Source of the DNA: Pedosphaera sp.
Lineage (GTDB): Bacteria > Verrucomicrobiota > Verrucomicrobiia > Limisphaerales > SIBE01
NCBI GenBank assembly: GCA_009695265.1
Contig: SIBE01000005.1
Coordinates: 1-43,736, forward strand
DNA length: 43,736 nucleotides
Direction: 5' to 3'
Shown here: positions 34,755-41,736 of the stretch, piece after piece
How positions within the stretch are numbered: position 1 is the first letter of the stretch
How the letters are laid out: every line of letters starts with the position of its first letter
The notes under the pieces: model-generated
What the model was told of the DNA's origin: nothing
Database searches by the model: none
Seen by the model: only the letters and a program-made list of their open reading frames with translations
Made by a program: the position numbers and the translations under genes

Positions 34755-35510
34755 ATGATCGAGTTATACGACCTCGTAAAACGCTTTGGAGATCTGGTCG
34801 CCGTCAATGGAATCAGCCTGACCGTTCCCCGGGGTGAGTTTCTTGCCGTGCTCGGTCCTAATGCCGCCGGCAAAACGACGACGATCAAAATGATCGCTGG
34901 CCTCATAAAGCCCAGTTCCGGAAAAGTCCGTGTGGCTGGCTTCGACGTCCAAACAGAACCTTTGGAGGCGCGTAGAAGAATGGCCTACGTTCCCGACTTT
35001 CCGTTCCTCTACGATAAGCTGACGCCCTGGGAGTTCTTTCGATTTACCGGCCAGCTTTTTCAGATGGAAGATTCCCGTATCCTAGCAGCCGCTCGAGAGT
35101 TGATCGCCCGCTTTAATCTGGAACCCTACCTGGCGAAACCAATCGAGGGGCTTTCGCACGGCACTCGTCAACGGATCGCGATCGCCTCGGCTTTGTTGCA
35201 CGATCCGGAAGTCTTCGTTATTGATGAGCCGATGGTCGGACTCGACCCGCACCATGCCCGTGTGGTGAAAGACATTCTGAAGGAGCGTTCGAAGCGCGGA
35301 ATGACGGTCTTCGTCTCGACTCACCAACTCAGTGTGGCCGAGGAGATGGCTGATCGAATTGCCATTATCCATCAGGGACGGCTGATTGCAGTGGGAACAC
35401 GGGATGACTTGCGTCGGCAAAGCGGTGCGGCCGGAGCACTCGAGAATGCATTCCTAACTCTAACGGCGCAGGAAGCCAACCTCACCGAAGAGCATGCGGC
35501 CCTGAGATAG
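34755..35510 (+). CDS. ABC transporter ATPase (second pair)
   Basis: The 251-residue ABC-2-type nucleotide-binding domain has Walker A GPNAAGKTT (34-42), the Q-loop region RRMAYVPDFPFLYDKLTPW, signature LSHGTRQRIAIASALL, Walker B VFVIDEPMVGLDP and the H-loop VFVSTHQLSVAEEMADR. The ATG at 34755 gives the typical start (IELYDLVKRFGDLVAV); a TTG at 34743 is less likely. The signature is LSHGT rather than LSGGQ, a known kind of variation in this class. The permease starts 17 bp downstream, so the two form an ATPase/permease unit. Confidence 0.92.
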   Translation: MIELYDLVKRFGDLVAVNGISLTVPRGEFLAVLGPNAAGKTTTIKMIAGLIKPSSGKVRVAGFDVQTEPLEARRRMAYVPDFPFLYDKLTPWEFFRFTGQLFQMEDSRILAAARELIARFNLEPYLAKPIEGLSHGTRQRIAIASALLHDPEVFVIDEPMVGLDPHHARVVKDILKERSKRGMTVFVSTHQLSVAEEMADRIAIIHQGRLIAVGTRDDLRRQSGAAGALENAFLTLTAQEANLTEEHAALR

Positions 35511-35527
35511 TTCGGACTCTCTGATCG

Positions 35528-37264
35528 ATGAACTCATTTTCACGCACCAGCCGTCTCCCAACACCGCTCGGGCTATTGATCCGAGTGAATGCACTTCAAG
35601 CCTGGCGGCGCTTAAAGGCGGTCCGCGAGCAATCTCGGCTCCTATCTTCTCTCATCGGGCTTTTCATCGCTGGATACATCGGTCTTTCGTTCTGGCTGTT
35701 TTATATGGGATTAACTTTCATCAAGACATTTCCGGGTTTGGGAGATCTCCTGACGGAACGATTGTTGTTTCTGCTCTTCGCTTTTTTCTTCGTCCTCCTG
35801 CTCTTCAGCAATCTCATCATCAGCTACACCAACTTATTTCGGAACCGCGAGACGTCGTTCTTGCTCGCCTTGCCCATCGCCTCCCAGACGATCTTCCGCT
35901 GGAAGTTCATAGAATCGGCTTTGCTGGCTTCCTGGGCGTTCCTCTTTCTCATTTCGCCTTTGCTGGCTGCTTACGGGCTCACGCAACGAGTTCCCTGGCA
36001 TTTTTACGGGGTCACCGTCGTCTTGATCTCTCTGTTTGTCGTGTTGCCGGCAGTGGCCGGTTCTTGGTTGGCCGTGAACTTGGCTCGCTACATGGATCGC
36101 CGCGCTTTTCAAGTGGCCACTGTAATTTTGGCGTTTGCTTGCCTGATCAGCGCCGCGTTCTGGCTAAAGCCCGAACCACTCACGGACGAGGCGATCGAGA
36201 CACGCGTGCTCGCTGTTCTCGACCGCCTGCTGATGAAAACGCGCTTTGCCCAATTTCCGCTGCTCCCCAGCTATTGGCTATCTTCAGGTGTGCTGCATTG
36301 GTCGGAAGGGGCCTTGGCTACGGCCGGATTCTTTGGATTGGTTCTTTTGAGTCACGTGCTTTTTTTTGGATTCCTCTCGTTCACCCGCATGGGGAACATG
36401 TTCTCCGACGCCTCTTCAACTGTGCAAAGCAAGGGGAGCGTTCTTGGTCGTTGGGGTTGGTTTCGCGCTTGGCAAGATCGTCATCGGACGTTTGGCTATT
36501 CGGCCGGATTGGTGGAAACGGCGTTAAACCGCTTGTTTTGGATTAAGTCCGACACTCGAGCTTTGCTGGCCAAGGATATTCGCCTTTTTTGGCGCGATAC
36601 AACTCAGTGGGGGCAAACGCTCGTTCTCTTTGGGCTTTTAGGGGTTTATATCATCAACCTCCGACATTTTACGCATCAGCTTAACAATCCGTTTTGGGTG
36701 AATCTGGTTTCATACCTCAACCTCGGAGCGTGTGCGTTGAACTTGGCGACCTTGACGACGCGCTTTGTCTATCCCCAATTCTCACTCGAAGGAAAGAGGC
36801 TGTGGATTGTCGGCATGGCCCCTTTGGGCATGGTGCGGTTGGTCAAAGCCAAGTTTGCACTCGCCAGTTGCGCGTCGCTTTTCGTGACTATCGGATTGAT
36901 CTTCTTATCGTGTCACATGCTGAAGATGCCCTGGGATCGCACTCTGTATTTTGCCATCAATATCACCGTGATGACGTTTACATTGAACGGACTCGCCGTC
37001 GGGCTGGGAGCGCTTCATCCCAATTTCAAAGAAGATAATCCCAGCAAAATTGTGAGCGGTTTTGGCGGTACTTTTTGCCTAGTCTTGAGCTTTCTTTACA
37101 TTGTGAGCTCAGTCACGTTGCTGGCGTTCGGTTCTCCCTGGGCTCGAGGTTCAGAGTTCGGGTTGATGATCTCAGCCTGGCTGGGATTCGCCGCTCTCTC
37201 CCTGCTTGTGGGTTGGTTTCCGTTGAAATTGGGATTGCGCAAGGTGACGGCTTTTGAGTTGTAG
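35528..37264 (+). CDS. ABC exporter permease (second pair)
   Basis: The 578-residue protein has about twelve hydrophobic segments, for example LLSSLIGLFIAGYIGLSFWL, LLFLLFAFFFVLLLFSNLII, LLASWAFLFLISPLLAAYGL and, at the C-terminus, LGFAALSLLVGWFPLKLGL. The cytosolic segments LFRNRETSFLLALPIASQTIFRWK and KDIRLFWRDTTQWGQ recall the putative ABC exporter family that comes paired with small ABC-2 ATPases. Length and pairing with the ATPase 17 bp upstream support a two-gene transporter. Substrate unknown. A GC-rich imperfect inverted repeat lies at about 37287-37325 after the stop, without a T-run. Confidence 0.83.
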   Translation: MNSFSRTSRLPTPLGLLIRVNALQAWRRLKAVREQSRLLSSLIGLFIAGYIGLSFWLFYMGLTFIKTFPGLGDLLTERLLFLLFAFFFVLLLFSNLIISYTNLFRNRETSFLLALPIASQTIFRWKFIESALLASWAFLFLISPLLAAYGLTQRVPWHFYGVTVVLISLFVVLPAVAGSWLAVNLARYMDRRAFQVATVILAFACLISAAFWLKPEPLTDEAIETRVLAVLDRLLMKTRFAQFPLLPSYWLSSGVLHWSEGALATAGFFGLVLLSHVLFFGFLSFTRMGNMFSDASSTVQSKGSVLGRWGWFRAWQDRHRTFGYSAGLVETALNRLFWIKSDTRALLAKDIRLFWRDTTQWGQTLVLFGLLGVYIINLRHFTHQLNNPFWVNLVSYLNLGACALNLATLTTRFVYPQFSLEGKRLWIVGMAPLGMVRLVKAKFALASCASLFVTIGLIFLSCHMLKMPWDRTLYFAINITVMTFTLNGLAVGLGALHPNFKEDNPSKIVSGFGGTFCLVLSFLYIVSSVTLLAFGSPWARGSEFGLMISAWLGFAALSLLVGWFPLKLGLRKVTAFEL

Positions 37265-37431
37265 CGGCGTCTCTGCACGGTTGGATGCGCGTGGGCGGAC
37301 TCGACTCTTCCCGATCCGCGCGCGTCACCAAGCTGGCGATTTCCGGCAAAAGTAGTCTTTGGCCTGTCGGAATTTCAATTTTCATTTGTTGATCTCTTTA
37401 CACGCCCTATGCCCAAGACTAAAGTCCACCC

Positions 37432-38118
37432 ATGGCCTCGCACTTCGACGAGTCGGATTTTGTGGATAGCGATTATCAAAACGCGAAATCGCCCTATCCT
37501 GCCAGTTCCGCGCAGACGGGCGCTGGCACGGGCGTGCTTAATCGACCTCCCACACGCGAGGAGCTCGATAGCAAAGTCGGCGAGGCCCAACAGCGACTTA
37601 CGGAGTTAAAGCGAGCTCAAGAAGAGCTCGAACGCGAGCGTGCCTCCCTTGAAGAAGCCCGCCGTCGCCGGATCGAGTTTCAGACAGGCCGCGAAGAGAT
37701 GCTGCAACATTTGACCCGCGGAACCGGCTTGCTGGCCGAAGCCGAATTTGCTGCTCGCCGCGATGCCGAGCAAATGGCTAAGACCTTGGCTGATCTGAGG
37801 GATGCGCTTGGCAAAGTGGAGGCTATTCGCGAGGAGACTTGGAACCAGGAAACTTGGACGACCGAACTGACGCGAGCCTTGACCACCATAGAGAATTCCC
37901 GGATGGAATGGAATGGAGCGCGACTCAAATGGTCGATTTTGAATGGCATCGCTTCGGCACCCATCGAGCAAAAACCTGCTTCCAAATCGACGAATTCTCT
38001 GCTGGAAGGACGCAGCTTTGGACAGCTGTGCAAGTTGGGATTGGCGCTGACGTGGCCCATTGCGCTCATCGGCTTGGTGGCATTGGGACTCACTCTCATT
38101 TTCCTGCTCCGCCGGTGA
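37432..38118 (+). CDS. Coiled-coil, C-terminally anchored protein of unknown function
   Basis: The 228-residue protein has a polar N-terminus (1-45), a long charged coiled coil (about 45-110, such as VGEAQQRLTELKRAQEELER), a second helical part to about 165, and a C-terminal TM helix (LTWPIALIGLVALGLTLIFLL, about 205-225) ending in two Arg. The body is predicted to be cytoplasmic. The family was not recognised. The next gene, 12 bp away, has the same layout of coiled coil, linker and C-terminal TM, suggesting the two act together as tail-anchored partners. Confidence 0.72.
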   Translation: MASHFDESDFVDSDYQNAKSPYPASSAQTGAGTGVLNRPPTREELDSKVGEAQQRLTELKRAQEELERERASLEEARRRRIEFQTGREEMLQHLTRGTGLLAEAEFAARRDAEQMAKTLADLRDALGKVEAIREETWNQETWTTELTRALTTIENSRMEWNGARLKWSILNGIASAPIEQKPASKSTNSLLEGRSFGQLCKLGLALTWPIALIGLVALGLTLIFLLRR

Positions 38119-38130
38119 CCATCCTTCCGT

Positions 38131-38649
38131 ATGGGATTCTTCAAGAAGAAAGCCGATCCCATTTCTGACCGTTCCCGAGCCCTCAACACGGAGATCGCCC
38201 GGCTGGAGGCGCAGATCAAGCAGCTCAATTCGAAAGTTGAGCATGCCAAGTCGCAACCTCGGCTACGCTCAACAGCGTTGCCCCGTCGGCCAAATGCCTC
38301 GGCGCCCTCGACACCACCGAACCCCGGCACTCAACAACCGATCTTCGAACCAATCAATCGAAGCAAGCTTGATGGGCCGGCAGAGACGGAAACGACACCG
38401 CAGCTCTATAGCGATCTCGGAGTGCGCAAATACGATTTAACGGCAGCTTGGCGGCGTCTGCAAAACCACTTTCGCGGTCCACCGGCGAACAATCCGAAAC
38501 TGGTCAGTTATTTGGCTGCGGGCAGCATCAAAGGGCTCCGACCCTTGCGCTACGAAAAACGCGTGGCCCGGAATCGCTTTGTGGCCTTGCTTGTTCTTTT
38601 GCTCTTGCTGCTTTGGGGAGTTTTCGCTGTGTTTATCAAGAACAGTTAG
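38131..38649 (+). CDS. Small coiled-coil, C-terminally anchored protein of unknown function
   Basis: The 172-residue protein begins MGFFKKKADPIS, then a short coiled coil (LNTEIARLEAQIKQLNSKVE, about 18-37), a Pro/Ser/Asn-rich linker (about 45-85), a charged region including LRPLRYEKRVARNRF, and one C-terminal TM helix (VALLVLLLLLLWGVFAVFI). It follows the 228-residue coiled-coil gene by 12 bp and is surely cotranscribed with it. No known domain was recognised. It ends the plus-strand block and faces the SxtJ-like gene convergently. Confidence 0.72.
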   Translation: MGFFKKKADPISDRSRALNTEIARLEAQIKQLNSKVEHAKSQPRLRSTALPRRPNASAPSTPPNPGTQQPIFEPINRSKLDGPAETETTPQLYSDLGVRKYDLTAAWRRLQNHFRGPPANNPKLVSYLAAGSIKGLRPLRYEKRVARNRFVALLVLLLLLLWGVFAVFIKNS

Positions 38650-38760
38650 CTGAATAATTAGCTGGAGCGCGTGGCGTGCGTGGGGACGTGAATTGACGGG
38701 GAAGAGTTTGCTCAGTTGCGCAAAAGCGATCTGAGCGTTCACCAAGTCAGATCGCGCGGT

Positions 38761-39159
38761 TCAAAACTGGCGGTCGAAGTGACTTGCGTTTTTGCTCGGA
38801 CGCCAATAACTGCGAGCGTCCGGCTTCCGTTTCCGATTCAACAAATCTTTGCCCGCAAAGCGGAGCAGCCATCCCATCGGAGTGAGCACGACGAGAAAAA
38901 GCACGATCAAAAGAATCTTCCCAACGACTTGCCCGACGTGGAAGCCGGCGGTCGTGCCAGCGCGGTAAAAACCTCGAAACCACATCGGTCGGATCAAACA
39001 GACCACCACTGGAATGGCGGTTACAACCAGAACCGCCAACGGCCGTCCGGGCAGCACACCACGTTTCTGCAAGACAAACCCGGCCAGAAAAATAGCCGCT
39101 CCAACAACCGCGGTGAATTTTTGCCATTCCCTCGGATTTTCTTTCAGCTTTGGTTTCAT
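38761..39159 (-). CDS. SxtJ-family membrane protein
   Basis: The 132-residue protein has about four hydrophobic segments (TAVVGAAIFLAGFVLQ; PLAVLVVTAIPVVVCLI; VGQVVGKILLIVLFLVVLTP) and a basic C-terminal tail (DLLNRKRKPDARSYWR). It matches my knowledge of SxtJ-type proteins, which accompany NodU/CmcH carbamoyltransferases and DUF5989 proteins in many envelope or natural-product loci. It begins 21 bp after the carbamoyltransferase stop on the same strand and should be cotranscribed. The function is unknown; a role in membrane localisation of the carbamoylation is a guess. Confidence 0.82.
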   Translation of the reverse strand: MKPKLKENPREWQKFTAVVGAAIFLAGFVLQKRGVLPGRPLAVLVVTAIPVVVCLIRPMWFRGFYRAGTTAGFHVGQVVGKILLIVLFLVVLTPMGWLLRFAGKDLLNRKRKPDARSYWRPSKNASHFDRQF

Positions 39160-39180
39160 CGCTAAGTCCGCGTCACCGCA

Positions 39181-41010
39181 TTAGTCCGGAACTGATTCGA
39201 AAGTTCGCGCCACCTGCCGATGCGACTGGGCGGCGCGGTCCAAGATGAAGTTACCAATCACGAGATAATCCATGGCTGTGTTGATGAAGCAGCGATAAGC
39301 GTCGTCTGGCGAGCAGACAATCGGCTCCCCGCGGACGTTGAACGAGGTGTTCACCAACACGGCGCAACCGGTGGCTTGCTCGAACTTTTCAAGGAGCGCA
39401 CAAAAGCGCGGATTGTGCTCACGGCTCACCGTTTGAACGCGCGCCGAATAATCGATATGCGTCACGGCTGGAATCGTGGAGCGCACTTGTTTGACTCGAT
39501 CCAATCCGTGGCCTGGCTCGAGTGGGACGCGTTGCAGCGATCGTTTGACCAGACCGACCAACAGCATGTAGGGCGACTCCGCGTCCAATTCAAAATAGTC
39601 CGCTGCCTTTTCAACTCGAACCGCCGGCGCGAACGGCCGAAAGGATTCTCGAAATTTCACCTTGAGATTCATGACGGATTGCATCTTCGCCGAACGCGGA
39701 TCGCCCAAGATGGATCGGTTTCCCAAAGCGCGCGGGCCAAATTCCATGCGCCCTTGGACCCAGCCGATCACCTTCTCCTGTTGGAGCAACTCAACGGTTC
39801 GTGTCAATAGCGCCTCATCGTCCAGTCGCTCATAGATCGCCTGGTGCGACCGCAGCGCTGCTTCGATTTCTTCATCCGTGAATTCGGGGCCCAAAAGCGC
39901 GCCTTGCATCTTGTCTCGGCGCTTGGAAGAAGGACGCTCCTCATCGCCGGATCTCACCCCGAGGCGATTATGCCACACGGCCAAGGCTGCGCCGAGAGCT
40001 CCGCCCGCGTCCCCAGCCGCCGGTTGAATCCAAATTCGGTCAAAGATTTTTTCGCGCACGATGCGTCCGTTGGCCACACAGTTCAAGGCCACGCCTCCAG
40101 CCATGCAAAGATTCTTACTCCCTGTGATCTCCATCGCCTGTCTGGCCAGGCGCACCATCACTTCTTCGGTCACGCTCTGAATGGACGCGGCGATATCCGC
40201 ATGGCGCGGTTCGATGGGTGACTCGGGCAGGCGTGGCGGTCCGCCGAAAAGTTGATGAAACTTTGCGTTTGTCATCGTGAGGCCACGCAAGAAGTTAAAG
40301 TAATTTAAGTTCAGCCAGAACGAGCCGTCGGCCTTCAAATCGATGAGATGCTCGCGGATCTCTGACACGTATCTCGGTTCGCCATAAGGCGCGAGTCCCA
40401 TCAGCTTATATTCTCCCGAATTGATGCGGAACCCGCAGTAAGCCGTGAAGGCGGAGTAAAGCAATCCGAGGGAATGAGGGAAATGGAGCTCCTGCAGAAT
40501 ATGGATTTGGCTGCCGCTCCCTTTGCCAATGGTCGTGGTCGCCCATTCTCCCACGCCATCGACCGTCAGAATGGCCGCGTCTGAAAAGGGACTAGGATAG
40601 AACGCGCTGGCTGCGTGAGCCTGGTGATGTTCCGAAAACAGAATTGAGCAGCCGCCTGCCAAACCGGGCATTTCATCACGGATGGTTTTCCGAAGATTCA
40701 GTTTCTCACCGAGCCAGGAGGGCAGAACCTGGCAAAAAGTGTGCAACCCGGCGGGTGCCACGGCGAGGTAGGTTTCAAGGACGCGCGCGAATTTTGTGAT
40801 CGGCTTGTCGTAAAAGACCACCGCATCGAGCTGCTCCGCCCTCAACCCGCCGTGGCGTAAACAGAATTCGATGGCGCGGTTGGGAAAACGCTCATCGTTC
40901 TTCTTTCTTGAAAACCGTTCCTCTTGCGCTGCGCCGACGATGTTGCCGTCCCGAATCAGCGCGGCGGCCGAATCATGGTAATAAGCGGAGATGCCGAGAA
41001 TGTAGTGCAT
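39181..41010 (-). CDS. Carbamoyltransferase (NodU/CmcH/TobZ family)
   Basis: The 609-residue enzyme should transfer a carbamoyl group from carbamoyl phosphate via carbamoyl-AMP to a hydroxyl of a sugar or other acceptor. The Kae1-like domain has GISAYYHDSAAALIRDG (5-21), FSEHHQAHAASAFYPSPF with the metal-binding His pair, TVDGVGEWATTTIG, GEYKLMGLAPYG and MAGGVALNCVANG. The C-terminal domain has VQGRMEFGPRALGNRSIL, FAPAVRVEKA and VLVNTSFNVRGEPIV. The acceptor is unknown. It lies between DUF5989 (13-bp gap) and the SxtJ-like gene (21-bp gap), a recurrent three-gene set. It probably modifies a surface glycan or secondary product. Confidence 0.92.
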   Translation of the reverse strand: MHYILGISAYYHDSAAALIRDGNIVGAAQEERFSRKKNDERFPNRAIEFCLRHGGLRAEQLDAVVFYDKPITKFARVLETYLAVAPAGLHTFCQVLPSWLGEKLNLRKTIRDEMPGLAGGCSILFSEHHQAHAASAFYPSPFSDAAILTVDGVGEWATTTIGKGSGSQIHILQELHFPHSLGLLYSAFTAYCGFRINSGEYKLMGLAPYGEPRYVSEIREHLIDLKADGSFWLNLNYFNFLRGLTMTNAKFHQLFGGPPRLPESPIEPRHADIAASIQSVTEEVMVRLARQAMEITGSKNLCMAGGVALNCVANGRIVREKIFDRIWIQPAAGDAGGALGAALAVWHNRLGVRSGDEERPSSKRRDKMQGALLGPEFTDEEIEAALRSHQAIYERLDDEALLTRTVELLQQEKVIGWVQGRMEFGPRALGNRSILGDPRSAKMQSVMNLKVKFRESFRPFAPAVRVEKAADYFELDAESPYMLLVGLVKRSLQRVPLEPGHGLDRVKQVRSTIPAVTHIDYSARVQTVSREHNPRFCALLEKFEQATGCAVLVNTSFNVRGEPIVCSPDDAYRCFINTAMDYLVIGNFILDRAAQSHRQVARTFESVPD

Positions 41011-41023
41011 GGCCGCGGTGAAC

Positions 41024-41176
41024 TCACATGAACGGATAGAGGAATGGAGCCAGGACAGACGTTGAGCTGAAAAGAATGAGAGCGCCCAGAGCCAGCAAAA
41101 GAAGCACTAAAGGCAACAGCCACCATTTCTTTTCCTGTTTAAGAAAGGAGAGAAATTCTTTGAATAGTTGCCACAC
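41024..41176 (-). CDS. DUF5989 small membrane protein
   Basis: A GTG at 41176-41174, preceded by AAGGA with a 6-nt spacer on the minus strand, gives a 50-residue protein: WQLFKEFLSFLKQEKKWW, then the TM helix LLPLVLLLLALGALILF and SSTSVLAPFLYPFM. This order of amphipathic helix, KKWWLLP and one TM ending in APFLYP matches DUF5989 proteins, found beside carbamoyltransferases and SxtJ. A longer open frame to 41611 has a repeat-derived, non-family N-terminus and was rejected. The stop lies 13 bp before the carbamoyltransferase ATG. Function unknown. Confidence 0.82.
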   Translation of the reverse strand: MWQLFKEFLSFLKQEKKWWLLPLVLLLLALGALILFSSTSVLAPFLYPFM

Positions 41177-41299
41177 GATCAATCCTTGTAAGGTTTCGCC
41201 GAGAAAATTGCAAAAGGGAAGCTGAGAACTGTCATCTCCTCTTACCCCACAACGCTTCGTGTGGGATCGGCCAATCCCAACGGGATTGCATCCTCCAGC

Positions 41300-41330
41300 C
41301 CAGGGTTGGCGCGACGCGCCTACCCTGGGT
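41300..41330. repeat. Near-perfect 15-bp-stem hairpin
   Basis: CCCAGGGTTGGCGCG pairs with CGCGCCTACCCTGGG with one mismatch and almost no loop. From memory, similar GGGTTGGCGCG palindromes are dispersed through planctomycete and verrucomicrobial genomes. It could also act as a terminator-like structure, but no T-run follows. Confidence 0.7.
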
Positions 41331-41370
41331 AGGAATCCGTGACTATCTCTCCATCGAGCCTGCGGGCCTG

Positions 41371-41402
41371 CAATCTTTTGTTGCATATGCAACAAAAGAT
41401 TG
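41371..41402. repeat. Perfect 32-bp palindrome
   Basis: The half-site CAATCTTTTGTTGCAT is followed directly by its exact reverse complement ATGCAACAAAAGATTG, so both strands read the same over 32 bp with no loop. It lies about 195 bp upstream of the DUF5989 GTG. It could bind a dimeric protein, form a cruciform, or be part of the surrounding repeat element. Confidence 0.85.
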
Positions 41403-41736
41403 TTGCTCCATTGCAAATCCCGGCTCAGCCATTTTCCAAACGTCACGGAAATCACGCTGCGGGTCAGGAGTTCTGAGGATAGAATTGTGGGGTAAGAGGA
41501 GCTAAAGCCTGCGCTCCGAGCGCCACCGACAACTGGGGATGCACGGTCCTGTAATCTCTCTTTTTGGTTTTTTACCGTTGCTGGATTTGAAGAACTCTGA
41601 CAACTTCTCAATCATAGTCACAGTCCATCTTCGGACATGCTTCGTTCAACAGGGATGAGGTGCGTGGCGGAATGGCGATGAGCTGTGTCATTTACTGCGT
41701 TAACAACCGAAAAACCATCAAATAAGAGAACAAGCT

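Larger units (their letters stand above)
41236..41501. repeat. 266-bp repeat element bounded by 17-bp inverted repeats
   Basis: CTCCTCTTACCCCACAA at 41236-41252 recurs as its exact reverse complement at 41485-41501. Between them lie three more inverted repeats: AATCCC/GGGATT around 41273-41287, a near-perfect 15-bp hairpin CCCAGGGTTGGCGCG/CGCGCCTACCCTGGG at about 41300-41330, and a perfect 32-bp palindrome at 41371-41402. There is no coding potential of its own. The layout resembles a MITE or a cluster of REP-like elements. Target-site duplication was not evident. Confidence 0.65.
41177..41736. other. Non-coding gap between DUF5989 and the secreted multidomain gene
   Basis: 560 bp between divergent genes. 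Most of it is the 266-bp inverted-repeat element. The flanks (41177-41235 and 41502-41736) have no recognised gene. Both promoters should be here, but none could be assigned with confidence. Confidence 0.55.

Noticed and set aside
37287-37325. GC-rich inverted repeat after the second permease as a terminator
   Set aside because: The stem is imperfect with a long loop and no T-run follows, so a Rho-independent terminator is not supported.
41177-41611. N-terminal extension of DUF5989 to 195 residues
   Set aside because: The extension is the translation of the inverted-repeat element; the GTG at 41176 with AAGGA upstream gives the family-length protein.
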